A stretch of DNA of 64,000 nucleotides, taken from contig NZ_VMBG01000002.1 in the NCBI RefSeq assembly GCF_007559335.1, positions 674,501-738,500 on the forward strand, written 5' to 3'. Shown here one piece after another: positions 25,834 to 39,310 of the stretch. Position numbers and translations under genes: made by a program. The stretch is from Rariglobus hedericola. GTDB lineage: Bacteria > Verrucomicrobiota > Verrucomicrobiia > Opitutales > Opitutaceae. Below the pieces are notes generated by a model, which saw nothing but the letters and a program-made list of their open reading frames with translations, ran no database searches and was not told the DNA's origin. How positions within the stretch are numbered: position 1 is the stretch's first letter; every line of letters begins with the position of its first letter.

Positions 25834-28800
25834 TTAGGGCGCGTCGACTTGGAGGCGGACAAACACGCGGCCGGTGCCGAGGGCAGGGTTGATGCGAAGG
25901 GTTACGGTTTCGGTGAGGCCGTCGGGATTGGCGACGGTTGAGAGCACTTCGGGTGCGGTGGCGGGGGCGGACCACGTGGTAAGGTTCGTCGACGTGGTCA
26001 CGGTGTAGGTAAGCGCGCCGGGATAAATTAAGCGGCGATAGGTATAGACGAGGTGGCTTTGTCCGGACTCGGGATGCGTCGCGGTGGTGCTGGTGGTGGG
26101 GGCCTGTGCTTCCGCTGAGTTGGGATCGAGGCCCATCGCGTATTCGAGGAGATTTGGAATGCCGTCGAGGTCGGGATCACCGAGGCGGCCATGATCGGCC
26201 GTAGCGGAGTCGGGATTGAATCCATGTGTAGTTTCCCAAGCGTCAGGTAGACCGTCGGCGTCAAGATCGGGCAGAGGCTCCAGTATGACGAAGGGAGAGC
26301 TTTGTCCAAAGATGCCGTTTCGGCGGGCTTGTAGTGTAATCGGTGAGTTGGACGCAGAACCCAACGAAACATCCCCCGTCCAGTTACCACCTAAAAACGG
26401 AATGGTTGTTCCGGGGGTTACGGTTACGGAGTTGGCACGACCGATTCTCAGGTCTGCCGTTACATAATTATGTGAAGGGCTGGGATTAATTCCGACCCAG
26501 GTAGAGGGCGCGCCATAGGCCATGGACTCGCTGGTGATCAGACGTATCTCACTCTCTGCTGAAGTGCGAACAGAGCATGTCGAATTGTAGTTGGTCGCGG
26601 TATTATCGAAGCTAAAATCCACCATCAGGTTGCTTACGCCGTCATAATTGAATGCGGTTGGAAGTGGGAAGTCGACCCATCCGCTACTTCCTGGGGGCAA
26701 GGTGACCGTGCTTCCATGAACAGTGGTCCAGTCATTGGATTGCCAGCCTATCGAGCGGAGCGCGGAAAAATGCTTCAGTCTGATGGTCCAGTTTTGAAGC
26801 TGGGTGCCGGTTTGTGCTGCGTAGAGGTATAGCCCGAGTGATTTGAGTGCGCCTGCCGGACCTATTTGTTGGGGTGAGTAAATGACCTGAATCCGGCCGA
26901 CTTTGCTACTAGCGGTGATAAACGGAAGGATCGTGCTGGATGTCTGGTTTCCAGTTACACGAGAGGCTGGGCCGACGGAAAGCTCAGCCGAGCTTGCAAA
27001 CGAGGTGATGGTGTTGCCGTAAGCATCCTGGGCAATGATCGTTGCTTGAACAGGGCGTCCGACCACGGGCGCTGTAGATGGAGACAGAGTCACAGCAAAG
27101 TTGGTGTGTGCGCCCACACCCAGTTGAAACGTATTGCTGGTTCCGGTATGTCCGCTGCCATCATCCAGGATCAGGCTGGCTGCGGTATCTTGCGCGTTAA
27201 TGGAAACGTAAGTTGCGGCAAATCCTTCGCTGAAGCTCAAGTTTGCCGGCGTGATGGGAAGAAGACCATTAGAGCCCATCGCTTTTAAAGGGATGGAGCT
27301 GTTAAAATTTACGATTCTGGCACCGTCTTTGTTGAGGGGTTGAGCGGTTATCCAGAATGACCGATTGGCGATTTGAGAGCTGGCGATCGCATTAAATGCA
27401 AAGCGATCCGCATCGTTATCGGAAATAGATATGGTCGCAGTGGCCGAGGTGAATCCTGCCGCGGTGGCCGTGACTCCGACATCCACGATGTTTTCAATTT
27501 GGGTGTCTTCGACAGCCGTCATCACGAAACCAACCGAGGTGGCACCTGCCGGAATGATTACGGTTGGAGGAACAGTGAGCTGGGCGGGGTTGGCGGAGGT
27601 CAGTGAGACGCTCATCGGAGCCAGTAGTGAACCGGTAAGTTGAACGTATCCGGTGCGCGTGGCTCCTTCGAACAAAGAGTAGTCGTCTACTTTTAAAACA
27701 GCGGCTTCGTCATCAGTGACCGTGAACTGAGCCGTGGCAGGCGTTGTGCCCAGTAAAGTGGCCGATAAGGTGCAGGTTCTGTTTCCGTTGAGCTGAGTGT
27801 TGTTAATCGGGGTGATCGTAAACGTCGCGGTTGTCTGTCCGCGGCTCAGCAACAGGGTTTCGGGCACCGAAGCGGCCGATGGATCGCTGGAATTAAGAAA
27901 CACCGTGACTGCAGCGGCTGATGCCGTTTGGAGGGTGAGGGTTGCGGTGACAGACTGATTGGTGTTCTCCGCAAAAATTGCGGGTGTGATCACGAGCCCC
28001 ATGGCCGAAGCGTCGTCGTCGGTAATGGTTACATCCGTGAATCCGTTGAACAGACCGGCGCCCTCCGGCGGGCTGGCGGTAACCGTGATTACGCGGTGAC
28101 CGTCGAAGAGCTCATCATTAATGGGAGTAGCGGTAAATGTGACGCTGGTTTCTCCGGCGGGCAGGGTGAGCGTCGGAGGCAGGGACAGTTTGGCCGGCGC
28201 TGACGAGATCAGGCTGAACACAGTAGGCGATGATCTCGCAGTGGCCAAGGAAAGCGTTCCGCTAACTTGGGAAGCCGATTCTGCGAGCACTGACTGAAGC
28301 GACAAAACGGGCCGGTTCACCGGGGTTGCGGTGATGGAGATGTCATCCAATGCAATGCCACCATCCGGAGGGAATTTATCGCCATACCGGCTAAACCGAA
28401 TTCGAAATCCGGATGTGTAGGCGATGCCGTGTGTTGCGATGGCGGCATCAAGATTTATCGTGAACTGGCTCCATGCATTGGTGAGTGCCGGTGCGCGCAG
28501 AGGCTGAATTTCATACCATGTCACGCCGTCATTGCTGATCGCCACGCCATCAAAATTGGCCGAGCCGGTAAACGGGTTGGAGGAAGGCGCGTTGGCCACT
28601 TCGTTGAAGCCCTTGGCCCAAAAGCTAAGCAACGCGCCTGTGCGACCTGCAAGGTCTAGCGTAAGAGTCGCCTCTTTTCGCATGGCCAAACTGTAGTTGG
28701 AAGACGCGATGACCAGGTGTTTGGCGTCTCCGTGGGGTTGATGGGCGGTGGTGATCGCGGGCAGGTTATTGTCGCTGCCACTCAGGCTCCAGGCTGCGGA

Positions 28801-31641
28801 TGGGGAGCCCGCCTCCCAGTTTTCGGTGAGCGGCGGAAGAGCGGCAGGTCGTGGCGGAGTGGATACACTGAATGTATTGGAATAGCCTGTTGCCTCGGGC
28901 GCGGCGTCGTGGGCGCGCAGCTGGATTTCATTTGAGGCATGGGGGGACGACATCGAACCGCTCCAAACGCCATTCACCAGAGATGCGGAGGAGGGACGGA
29001 CAGGAATGGCCTCCAGATCTTTGAAGCGGATGGTTGGAGCAAAAGAGGACAAAGTGCCCCAAGTGTAAGCGAAAGGATCCAAGGCTGTTGAATCGGACTT
29101 GGTGATGGATCGGTTCGCGGGATAATGATAGGAAGATGATGAGCTCAGGTAGTTCGAGTCAGTGGCTGTGTTTACGAAGCTAAAATCCACCAAGAGAGAA
29201 CTGCTGCCATCGTAGTCGAACGGCGTTGAGAAAACAAAGGAGTGCCAGCCATGGGAGGTCGGGGCAGCGTTTGAAACGTGGACAGTGGTCCATCCCTTGG
29301 AGTCGAATACCGGATTGGAAATGGAGGTTTTAGATGAGTTTTTTAGCCGTATCGTCCAATTACGAAACAGGGCGGCTGGATGACTGGTGCCCACATATAA
29401 ATCCAACGAAATGAGCCGGCGGGGAATGCCGCCTATTTCGGAAGCAGGATAAATGACTTGCTGGCGGCTGGCGCGACCATAGCTGGACGCGAAAGGATAG
29501 GAGTCGGTGGAGGAGGAACTCGTCGGTGCCAGTGTGCGAGGGACAAGGGCGAAGAGGGTTGCCGGCCCGGAATAAAGAACAGGATTTCCGCCTGCATCGG
29601 CGGCGCGAAGCGTTACGGCGAAGGGCGTATCGGTCAATTGTGACGAAGGGATCGGGTCCCATGTAAATTGCGCGAGAGGGCCGGTGATCACCGAAAATAC
29701 GCTGCTTGAGATGGCTGGGGCGATTCCGGTTGCGGGTGCGGTAAGCTGCGCCGAAGCCGAAAAAGCCGCGGGAGTGATCTGTCCGGTCCAAACGCCTCCG
29801 ATCCACCCGGTAGCAACCACGGGGGCGGCCAATGTTGTGCCGGTGGCTCCAAGCGTAACCGGCGAATTAAAGCCACCTGCGGGCAGCCCATCGGCAGAGA
29901 TGGCGCGTAATCGCACGGTGACAGGAACTCCGCGGATCAATGTTGCAGGCAACGGATCGAACACGAAGTGGTGCAGGGTGCGGTTGCGGCCGGTGACCGC
30001 GGCAGCTGCATTCAGGCGCCCGCCGGTGACGGACCGACCGTTCATCGATGGTATGGGATCGACGTTGGCCAGCAGGATCGACTTGAGCTTGGCGGCGGTA
30101 AGCGGGCCGTTGTGAGCCAGAACCAGCGCGGCAACACCTGACACATGCGGAGCAGCCATGGAGGTGCCGCTATCCACGACATAAAAAAATATATTCTCAT
30201 TACTGGTGCTGTAGATACCGACGCCCGGGGCTGAGAGATCGACGGAGCTCGCGCCGTAGTCGGAAAACGAAGCAAGTGCATCCGAACGGTCGGTGGCCGC
30301 CACGGAGATGATATTCGGGAGATTAAAGGATGCGGGATAAGCGGGGAGGACATCGTTGTTACGGCCATCGTTGCCCGCCGCGGCCACAAACAGACGATTC
30401 GCCGCATTTACCTGGGCGATCGTATCGTAGAGGATTTGTGAATACGCATCGCCACCCCAGGAGTTGGACGTTAGCTCCAGTCCCAGGTTTGTTGCGTAGG
30501 TGATTGCGGCCACGGCATCCGAGGTGGCGCCGTCGCCGTGTGAGTCGAGAAACTTGATGGGAACCAGACTGACCTGCCAGTTTACGCCGACAACGCCCAC
30601 GTCATTGTCGCCGAGCGCTCCGATGGTTCCCGCGCAATGCGTGCCGTGGCCGTCGTCATCCCAAGGATTCGCATCACTGTTAACAAAGTCCCAGCCGCGC
30701 ACGTCGTCCACGTAACCGTTGTGATCGTCGTCGATACCGTTGCCGGCGATTTCAGCCGGATTGGTCCATATGTTGGCAGCAAGGTCCGGGTGGGTATAAT
30801 TAATGCCGGTATCGATCACGCCGACGCGGATGGATCGGGAGCCGGTGGTGAGTTCCCATGCCTCGGGAGCATCAATGTCTGCATCGATTACGCCCCCATC
30901 CTGCCCGGTGTTATTCAATCCGTAGAGTTGCGGATAGTATGAATCGCCCGGTGTGGCAGTCGCGTGAACGATAAAATCAGGTTCGACAACGGCGACGACA
31001 GAGGAAGCCGCCTTGAGGGCTTCGATCGTCTGCTGGAGGCTGTTCAAATCAAAAGGATCACGGGTCTCGACAAGATAGAGCTGTGCTGCGGGTTGAGCAG
31101 AACGAATTTTTCCACCGGCGCGGGTTATCGCTGAAACCAAGGCAATCCGGTCAGTTCCGGCGGTGGCTGTAACCAAAACATGGTCTGCGACCATGGCGGT
31201 TTGTTTGACGAGGACATCTACTCCTGTCTGCGCATCTTTACGGAGCGTTTCTTCAATACGGAGCAAAGGATATTTGAATCCCGTGCGGACGATGCGGACT
31301 CGATGACGAAATGTGCGATCCACTGGATCGATAGTGATGGCTTCGGAAATGACGGGAGCTTGTGACCAGCGATCTTTTACCGCTGGCACGAGTGCCAGTT
31401 TATCGGTGGAGATGGGCGCTAATAAACGGGGCGAGACCGCGCTAACGGGACTTGCCTTTAAAACATGGACCGGCGTCGTCGGCGCGCCTGATGCCGTTTG
31501 AGAGACGGCGGTGGGTATAGGCTCCGTGGTGGAAGCGGGTGCTTTTTTCCAATCAAGCCCGAGCACGAACCAAAGCCCCAGCAGCAGACTTAATGCAGAG
31601 AAGATGGCAATCAGCTGACGACGTGAACGTGGAGCGGGCAT
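25834..31641 (-). CDS. giant modular S8 subtilase with Calx-beta-like and Ca-binding repeats
   Basis: 1,935 residues. N-terminal hydrophobic helix (IFSALSLLLGLWFVLGL) as signal or anchor, then a propeptide-like region. The catalytic domain has Asp in VGVIDTGINYTHPDL (about 274), His in DDDGHGTHCAGTIG (about 334), Asn in AAAGNDG, and Ser in DSGTSMAAPHVSG (about 494). Downstream are Ig-like domains, each hosting an inserted module with NWTIRLK (about 704-877 and 1560-1727), a jelly-roll-like domain in between, three tandem Calx-beta-like repeats (about 1107-1414) and a thrombospondin-type-3-like Ca stretch (DLDADGLPDAWE ... DPDLDGIPNLLEYAMGLDP, about 1790-1840) ending in a C-terminal beta domain typical of verrucomicrobial exported proteins. 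Probably secreted or surface-bound protease degrading complex polymers. Confidence 0.88.
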   Translation of the reverse strand: MPAPRSRRQLIAIFSALSLLLGLWFVLGLDWKKAPASTTEPIPTAVSQTASGAPTTPVHVLKASPVSAVSPRLLAPISTDKLALVPAVKDRWSQAPVISEAITIDPVDRTFRHRVRIVRTGFKYPLLRIEETLRKDAQTGVDVLVKQTAMVADHVLVTATAGTDRIALVSAITRAGGKIRSAQPAAQLYLVETRDPFDLNSLQQTIEALKAASSVVAVVEPDFIVHATATPGDSYYPQLYGLNNTGQDGGVIDADIDAPEAWELTTGSRSIRVGVIDTGINYTHPDLAANIWTNPAEIAGNGIDDDHNGYVDDVRGWDFVNSDANPWDDDGHGTHCAGTIGALGDNDVGVVGVNWQVSLVPIKFLDSHGDGATSDAVAAITYATNLGLELTSNSWGGDAYSQILYDTIAQVNAANRLFVAAAGNDGRNNDVLPAYPASFNLPNIISVAATDRSDALASFSDYGASSVDLSAPGVGIYSTSNENIFFYVVDSGTSMAAPHVSGVAALVLAHNGPLTAAKLKSILLANVDPIPSMNGRSVTGGRLNAAAAVTGRNRTLHHFVFDPLPATLIRGVPVTVRLRAISADGLPAGGFNSPVTLGATGTTLAAPVVATGWIGGVWTGQITPAAFSASAQLTAPATGIAPAISSSVFSVITGPLAQFTWDPIPSSQLTDTPFAVTLRAADAGGNPVLYSGPATLFALVPRTLAPTSSSSTDSYPFASSYGRASRQQVIYPASEIGGIPRRLISLDLYVGTSHPAALFRNWTIRLKNSSKTSISNPVFDSKGWTTVHVSNAAPTSHGWHSFVFSTPFDYDGSSSLLVDFSFVNTATDSNYLSSSSSYHYPANRSITKSDSTALDPFAYTWGTLSSFAPTIRFKDLEAIPVRPSSASLVNGVWSGSMSSPHASNEIQLRAHDAAPEATGYSNTFSVSTPPRPAALPPLTENWEAGSPSAAWSLSGSDNNLPAITTAHQPHGDAKHLVIASSNYSLAMRKEATLTLDLAGRTGALLSFWAKGFNEVANAPSSNPFTGSANFDGVAISNDGVTWYEIQPLRAPALTNAWSQFTINLDAAIATHGIAYTSGFRIRFSRYGDKFPPDGGIALDDISITATPVNRPVLSLQSVLAESASQVSGTLSLATARSSPTVFSLISSAPAKLSLPPTLTLPAGETSVTFTATPINDELFDGHRVITVTASPPEGAGLFNGFTDVTITDDDASAMGLVITPAIFAENTNQSVTATLTLQTASAAAVTVFLNSSDPSAASVPETLLLSRGQTTATFTITPINNTQLNGNRTCTLSATLLGTTPATAQFTVTDDEAAVLKVDDYSLFEGATRTGYVQLTGSLLAPMSVSLTSANPAQLTVPPTVIIPAGATSVGFVMTAVEDTQIENIVDVGVTATAAGFTSATATISISDNDADRFAFNAIASSQIANRSFWITAQPLNKDGARIVNFNSSIPLKAMGSNGLLPITPANLSFSEGFAATYVSINAQDTAASLILDDGSGHTGTSNTFQLGVGAHTNFAVTLSPSTAPVVGRPVQATIIAQDAYGNTITSFASSAELSVGPASRVTGNQTSSTILPFITASSKVGRIQVIYSPQQIGPAGALKSLGLYLYAAQTGTQLQNWTIRLKHFSALRSIGWQSNDWTTVHGSTVTLPPGSSGWVDFPLPTAFNYDGVSNLMVDFSFDNTATNYNSTCSVRTSAESEIRLITSESMAYGAPSTWVGINPSPSHNYVTADLRIGRANSVTVTPGTTIPFLGGNWTGDVSLGSASNSPITLQARRNGIFGQSSPFVILEPLPDLDADGLPDAWETTHGFNPDSATADHGRLGDPDLDGIPNLLEYAMGLDPNSAEAQAPTTSTTATHPESGQSHLVYTYRRLIYPGALTYTVTTSTNLTTWSAPATAPEVLSTVANPDGLTETVTLRINPALGTGRVFVRLQVDAP

Positions 31642-31734
31642 GGCTGTGGAATGAGGGCATGAGCAAGAACACCCCGATGGCGCTTACAAGTGATCAATCT
31701 GCAAAAACTCCGAACTTTTGGATACGTCGATCGT

Positions 31735-31752
31735 ATAGCTAGATCTAGCTAT
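31735..31752. promoter_or_regulatory. perfect 18-bp palindrome upstream of the giant subtilase
   Basis: ATAGCTAGATCTAGCTAT is a perfect palindrome 94 bp ahead of the subtilase start codon and 34 bp past the stop of metH. A near-palindrome (ATACGTCGATCGTAT) abuts it at 31723-31737. It has the size of a regulator operator; no protein is assigned. Confidence 0.4.
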
Positions 31753-31785
31753 TGATAGGGTTGTGTAATGTCTGCGATGAGCGTT

Positions 31786-35700
<3,915 letters not shown>

Positions 35701-35854
35701 GGCTTGAGAGGGTTTAACGCAAAAAAGGGAACGCAATGGCGCGGTAAATGCAAGAAACATATCCTCGTATGCGGATGTGTTGATATGTTTTATGGATTGG
35801 GGCTTGATTCGCGAAGGACGGGGCAACAGCTTCCGCGTGGTTCGTCGTTCTTTT

Positions 35855-36030
35855 TAATCACTTTGCAGAGGCGGAGAAGGCCGTGAGAACCGGCCACAGT
35901 TGCGCTGCGGTATCGCATCAATCCAGACCCACAACCCGTGCCTTCAGGCGCACGGGTCCAAAGCCAATCGAGACGCGAGTCTCGGTGAAGGCGAGGGGCG
36001 AGGACGCACGACTCCCTGTCAGCCAGGCTC
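35855..36030 (+). promoter_or_regulatory. candidate cobalamin riboswitch ahead of btuB
   Basis: On the plus strand GGAGAAGGCCGTGAGAACC and CACAGTTGCGCTGCGGTA resemble the conserved P3-P6 core of cobalamin aptamers (G-G-x-x-A-A, CCGGTGAGAA-type, CAGT-x-GCGC-x-GCGGT). A stem-loop CGAGACGCGAGTCTCG (35969-35984), a GAAGGCG box near 35987 and a terminal CCTG-loop-CAGG hairpin around 36014-36027 follow. The gene 240 bp downstream starts a cobalamin-type uptake operon. The final B12-box is not in the exact textbook form, so this is a structural candidate rather than a certain call. Confidence 0.6.
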
Positions 36031-36055
36031 GTTTGTAACTTATTAAGTTACAAAC
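36031..36055. repeat. short palindrome family, copy 2
   Basis: GTTTGTAACTTA and TAAGTTACAAAC around one central base, identical in core to the terminator at 4301 and again with CCGGCTT on the right. It directly follows the riboswitch candidate, so it could act as part of the expression platform. Confidence 0.8.
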
Positions 36056-36193
36056 CGGCTTGGGCCGCAGGAGGTCGGGCCACATATGCGGAGTCCGAAC
36101 ATCCTCTTTGCGGAGTCTCACCTGTCTCGATGCGATTGCGCGCAGCGGGACGTTTCCTTCATCGCAAAAATGAAGCGTGAGAGTAGCTGCTTT

Positions 36194-36223
36194 TTCGGAC
36201 CGGGGTCAGCGACCCCGGCTACA
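36194..36223. repeat. GGGGTCAGCGACCCC element, copy 2
   Basis: Thirty bases identical to the copy in metH (34547), here non-coding and 48 bp ahead of the btuB start. Between this copy and 35700 there is no convincing protein gene. Confidence 0.75.
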
Positions 36224-36270
36224 TTTTCCGGAAGGGGCCTGCTCTTGCCTTGGCCAGTAGCAGACTTCCT

Positions 36271-38286
36271 ATGAACAGCTCTTTGCGCGCCCGTATTCCG
36301 GGTCGCCTTTTCCTCGCGTGCGCCGTTGTGGCGCCGCTCGTTTCCTTGCGCGCTGACGTCGACTCCGCGTCGGATAAAAATAATCCGCCCATCCAATTGC
36401 CCGAGGTGGTCGTCACCGCGCGCCGCGTGCCGGAAAATCCGCTCAACGTCCCTGCCTACACGCAGGTCATCACGCGCGACCAGATCCGCGAGAGCGGCGC
36501 GACCAATCTCATCGACCTGCTCGAGAGCCAGGCGAACTTGCAGTTCAATTCCTTCGTGAGCAGCCCGACCAGCGCGAACATCTCGTTGCGCGGCACCGGC
36601 GGCTCCAGCGCGATCGGCAACGGCCGCACGCTCGTCCTCCTTGACGGCATCCGTACGAATCGTCCCGACCAAGGCCAGTTCAACTGGCTCCAGTTCAACC
36701 TCCAGTCCATCGAGTCGGTCGAGGTCATCCAAGGTCCGCAGGGCGCGTTCTACGGCGACAACGCCGTGGGCGGCGTCATCAAAATCAACACGCTCGGTGC
36801 TCCCGCGAAAAGCGGTGGCGGCGCGCAGGTGCTCGTCGGCAGCGAGGGCACGTTTAAAATTTCCGGCGGCTACACCGAGCGTGTGGGCAAGGCGTGGGCG
36901 ACGCTCTCGGGCGGTTACGATACGTCGGACGGCTATCGCGATCACTCGGGTTACGAGAATAAATATGCGACGCTCGGCTTCGGTTACGACAATCAGAAGA
37001 ACTCTGTCACGCGCTTGAATCTGTCGTATCAGGACACTGAGTTCGATCAGCCCGGCGCGCTCACGAAGGCTCAGCTGGATCAGGACCCGACGCAGATTGG
37101 CACATCGATCGGCAACGGCACGACTGAATATCGCCGCATCGCCGTGAGCAACGAATACGGCGCGGCGGATGCCCCGGTTAAACTCCTCACCGACGCCGGC
37201 GTGAGTCTGGCTGACGAGTATTTCAACGCGTTTGCCGACCTCCCGTTCGCGACCCAATACAACCGCGATCTCGAAGGTTATTTCTTCGCACCAAAACTGC
37301 GCATCACGACGGATGATTTCACGTTCACGCCGGGCATCGATGTGAACCACGACCGTGTTGACGTGGTCGGCACCACGCCGGTGGACAGCACCGTGAAACG
37401 CTTCGTGTTGAGCCCGTATTTGCTCTCCGAATGGCGAGCGAGCGAGCAGTTCACTTTCTCAGCAGGCTATCGCCACGAGTGGAATAAAACCGAGGCCCGC
37501 GAGCGCGTGGTCAACGATACCGGCGAGCGTCGCGACACGGCGGATGCATGGCAGCTGGCGGTGAACTACCGTCCGACCGAGACGCTGCGTTTTTATGCGA
37601 AATACGACCGCACCTATCGTTTCCCCGCGACCGACGAGATGGCATATTACCAGGGTTTCCCGTCGCCGGTTTTCTTCGATGCGAATCTGAAGCCCGAGAC
37701 GAGCGACAACTTCGAAGTCGGCGCCAACGTGAAGCGCGACGGCTGGAATGGCGGCGTCTCCACTTATTATCTGAAAACCGAGGACGAGATTTTCTTCAAC
37801 GGTTTCCCCGTCTTCCAAAACCAGAATCTGCCCGAGACGCGTCGCGTGGGCGCGCAGGCGAATGTCGGCTACACGGCGAAGATCGCGGGCTTCCGTTCGC
37901 AGATCGATTTCGTGGACGCGGACCTCGTTAAAGGCGCGGGCACGGTGTTGACCGGGCCGCTGCGTCAGGTGCCCGAGTGGCGTCTCACCAACACGGTGTT
38001 CGTGAAGCCGGTCGAGAACTGGACGCTCAGCGTGACGCACCGCCATCTGGGCGAAAGTTACATGGATGATTTCTACGCGACGACGAATCCGCCCAAGGTG
38101 AAATCCGAGGAAGTGTTCGATGCGAAGATCACCTTCCGGGCGACGACAAACTGGAGCGTGTATGCGGGCGTGAACAACATCTTCGACCGCACCACGGTGT
38201 CGTATGCGTCCACGTCGTTTGGCACGGATTCGTATTATCCGGGACTGGGCCGCTTTATTTATACTGGGGCTTCGGTGCAGTTCTAA
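36271..38286 (+). CDS. btuB: TonB-dependent outer membrane receptor, probably for cobalamin
   Basis: 671 residues from ATG 36271 with a signal peptide (LFLACAVVAPLVSLRADV) and a TonB box-like LPEVVVTARR. The plug domain is typical (VITRDQIRESGATNLIDLLE, ISLRGTGGSS, TLVLLDGIRTNR, VIQGPQGAFYGDNAVGGVIK), and the barrel ends in the aromatic GASVQF. Substrate is inferred, not proven: it opens an operon of btuF-, btuC- and btuD-like genes preceded by a cobalamin riboswitch candidate and next to B12-dependent metH. An iron-siderophore receptor would look the same in sequence. Confidence 0.8.
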   Translation: MNSSLRARIPGRLFLACAVVAPLVSLRADVDSASDKNNPPIQLPEVVVTARRVPENPLNVPAYTQVITRDQIRESGATNLIDLLESQANLQFNSFVSSPTSANISLRGTGGSSAIGNGRTLVLLDGIRTNRPDQGQFNWLQFNLQSIESVEVIQGPQGAFYGDNAVGGVIKINTLGAPAKSGGGAQVLVGSEGTFKISGGYTERVGKAWATLSGGYDTSDGYRDHSGYENKYATLGFGYDNQKNSVTRLNLSYQDTEFDQPGALTKAQLDQDPTQIGTSIGNGTTEYRRIAVSNEYGAADAPVKLLTDAGVSLADEYFNAFADLPFATQYNRDLEGYFFAPKLRITTDDFTFTPGIDVNHDRVDVVGTTPVDSTVKRFVLSPYLLSEWRASEQFTFSAGYRHEWNKTEARERVVNDTGERRDTADAWQLAVNYRPTETLRFYAKYDRTYRFPATDEMAYYQGFPSPVFFDANLKPETSDNFEVGANVKRDGWNGGVSTYYLKTEDEIFFNGFPVFQNQNLPETRRVGAQANVGYTAKIAGFRSQIDFVDADLVKGAGTVLTGPLRQVPEWRLTNTVFVKPVENWTLSVTHRHLGESYMDDFYATTNPPKVKSEEVFDAKITFRATTNWSVYAGVNNIFDRTTVSYASTSFGTDSYYPGLGRFIYTGASVQF

Positions 38287-38288
38287 TC

Positions 38289-38462
38289 AGGGTGTGTTTA
38301 TGCAATACCTTAGGGCGTCGAACTCTGCGAGTGAGCGGGAAACAGGATTGGGCCGGCGTTGGCCTCGGTGGCACGGGCCTCTGGCCCGCCTCCACCTCGG
38401 CCGCCTTGGCCGAACCCCGTTTCCCACTCACGCCGACCTAATTTATTTCATAAAAACACCCT
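38289..38462. repeat. 174-bp imperfect palindromic element between btuB and btuF
   Basis: Left arm AGGGTGTGTTTATG and right arm CATAAAAACACCCT pair with one mismatch, and pairing continues inward (GAGTGAGCGGGAAAC with GTTTCCCACTCAC; CCGGCGTTGGCC opposite GGCCGCCTTGG; GGGCCTCTGGCCC at the tip). It fills nearly the whole gap between the two genes. Confidence 0.7.
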
Positions 38463-38473
38463 AAGGTGCTCCC

Positions 38474-39310
38474 ATGATTCGGCTGCTCATTCTCTTTATC
38501 TGTCTGTCGGAGCTCGCGCACGCGGTGACGCCGGTGCGTGTGGTTTCGCAGACGGTGGGGACGGATGAGCTGCTCATCGCGTTGGCCGAGCCGGCGCAGA
38601 TCGCGGCGCTGAGCCATATCTCAAAGCAGGCGGAGTTCTCTTCAGTGGCAGAGCAGGCGAAGGCGTATCCGAGCATCTCGGCGGGCGACAGCGAGGCGAT
38701 CCTGCGCTATAAACCGACACTGGTGCTGTTTGCCGATTACAGCCGCGCGGAACTCGTCGCGAACGTGAAAAAGACAGGTGTGCGCGTGATCGTGTTCGAT
38801 CGTTACGCGACGCTGGCGGATGTGTATTCAAATTTAAGGACGCTTGGGAAGGAACTCGGGCGCGAGGCGCGGGCGGAAGAATTAATCGCTGAGTGCGAGG
38901 CGCGGATGGCGCGGTTGCGGGAAAAGTTAAAGGGCGTGAAACCGGTGCGCGTGGTGAACGCCTCGACGTATGGGCTGTTGTCGGGGGCGGGGACGACGTT
39001 TCAAGATTTGTGTGATCATGCGGGGGCGGAAAATCTGGCGACGACGTTGGGCGGGATGAAGGGCGTCGCGCCGGAAGTGTCGGAGAAAATGCTGGTGTGG
39101 CCGATTGATGCCGTGGTGCTGGGCGGTGAGGGAACGGTGGAGGAGGCGTTGGCGCCGCTGCGGGGAATTTTGCCGTATCGGCATGTCGCGGCGGTGAAAA
39201 ACGGGCGCGCGGTGGTGTTGCCCTCGGCATTGCTGGCGAGCGTTTCGCATCATCGCATCGAGGCGTATGAACGGCTCGCACGCGGGTTGCATCCGGAGGT
39301 GTTCAAGTGA
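38474..39310 (+). CDS. btuF: periplasmic cobalamin-type binding protein (BtuF-like)
   Basis: 278 residues with a signal peptide (LLILFICLSELAHA). It belongs to the helical-backbone (BtuF/FepB) binding proteins: PVRVVSQTVGTDELLIALAEP, EAILRYKPTLVLF, GVRVIVFDRYATLADVYSN and NASTYGLLSGAGTTFQDLC. The stop overlaps the GTG start of the permease gene (GTGA). Substrate inferred from operon context. Confidence 0.82.
   Translation: MIRLLILFICLSELAHAVTPVRVVSQTVGTDELLIALAEPAQIAALSHISKQAEFSSVAEQAKAYPSISAGDSEAILRYKPTLVLFADYSRAELVANVKKTGVRVIVFDRYATLADVYSNLRTLGKELGREARAEELIAECEARMARLREKLKGVKPVRVVNASTYGLLSGAGTTFQDLCDHAGAENLATTLGGMKGVAPEVSEKMLVWPIDAVVLGGEGTVEEALAPLRGILPYRHVAAVKNGRAVVLPSALLASVSHHRIEAYERLARGLHPEVFK

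Noticed and set aside
35701-35854. SAM or cobalamin riboswitch in the metH leader (minus strand)
   Set aside because: No recognisable aptamer core on that strand; the short leader has repeat-like TTAACGCAAAAAAGG sequence only.
36118-37350. 410-codon frame antisense to btuB
   Set aside because: Shadow of the receptor gene; Arg/Glu/Ala-biased with no family motif.
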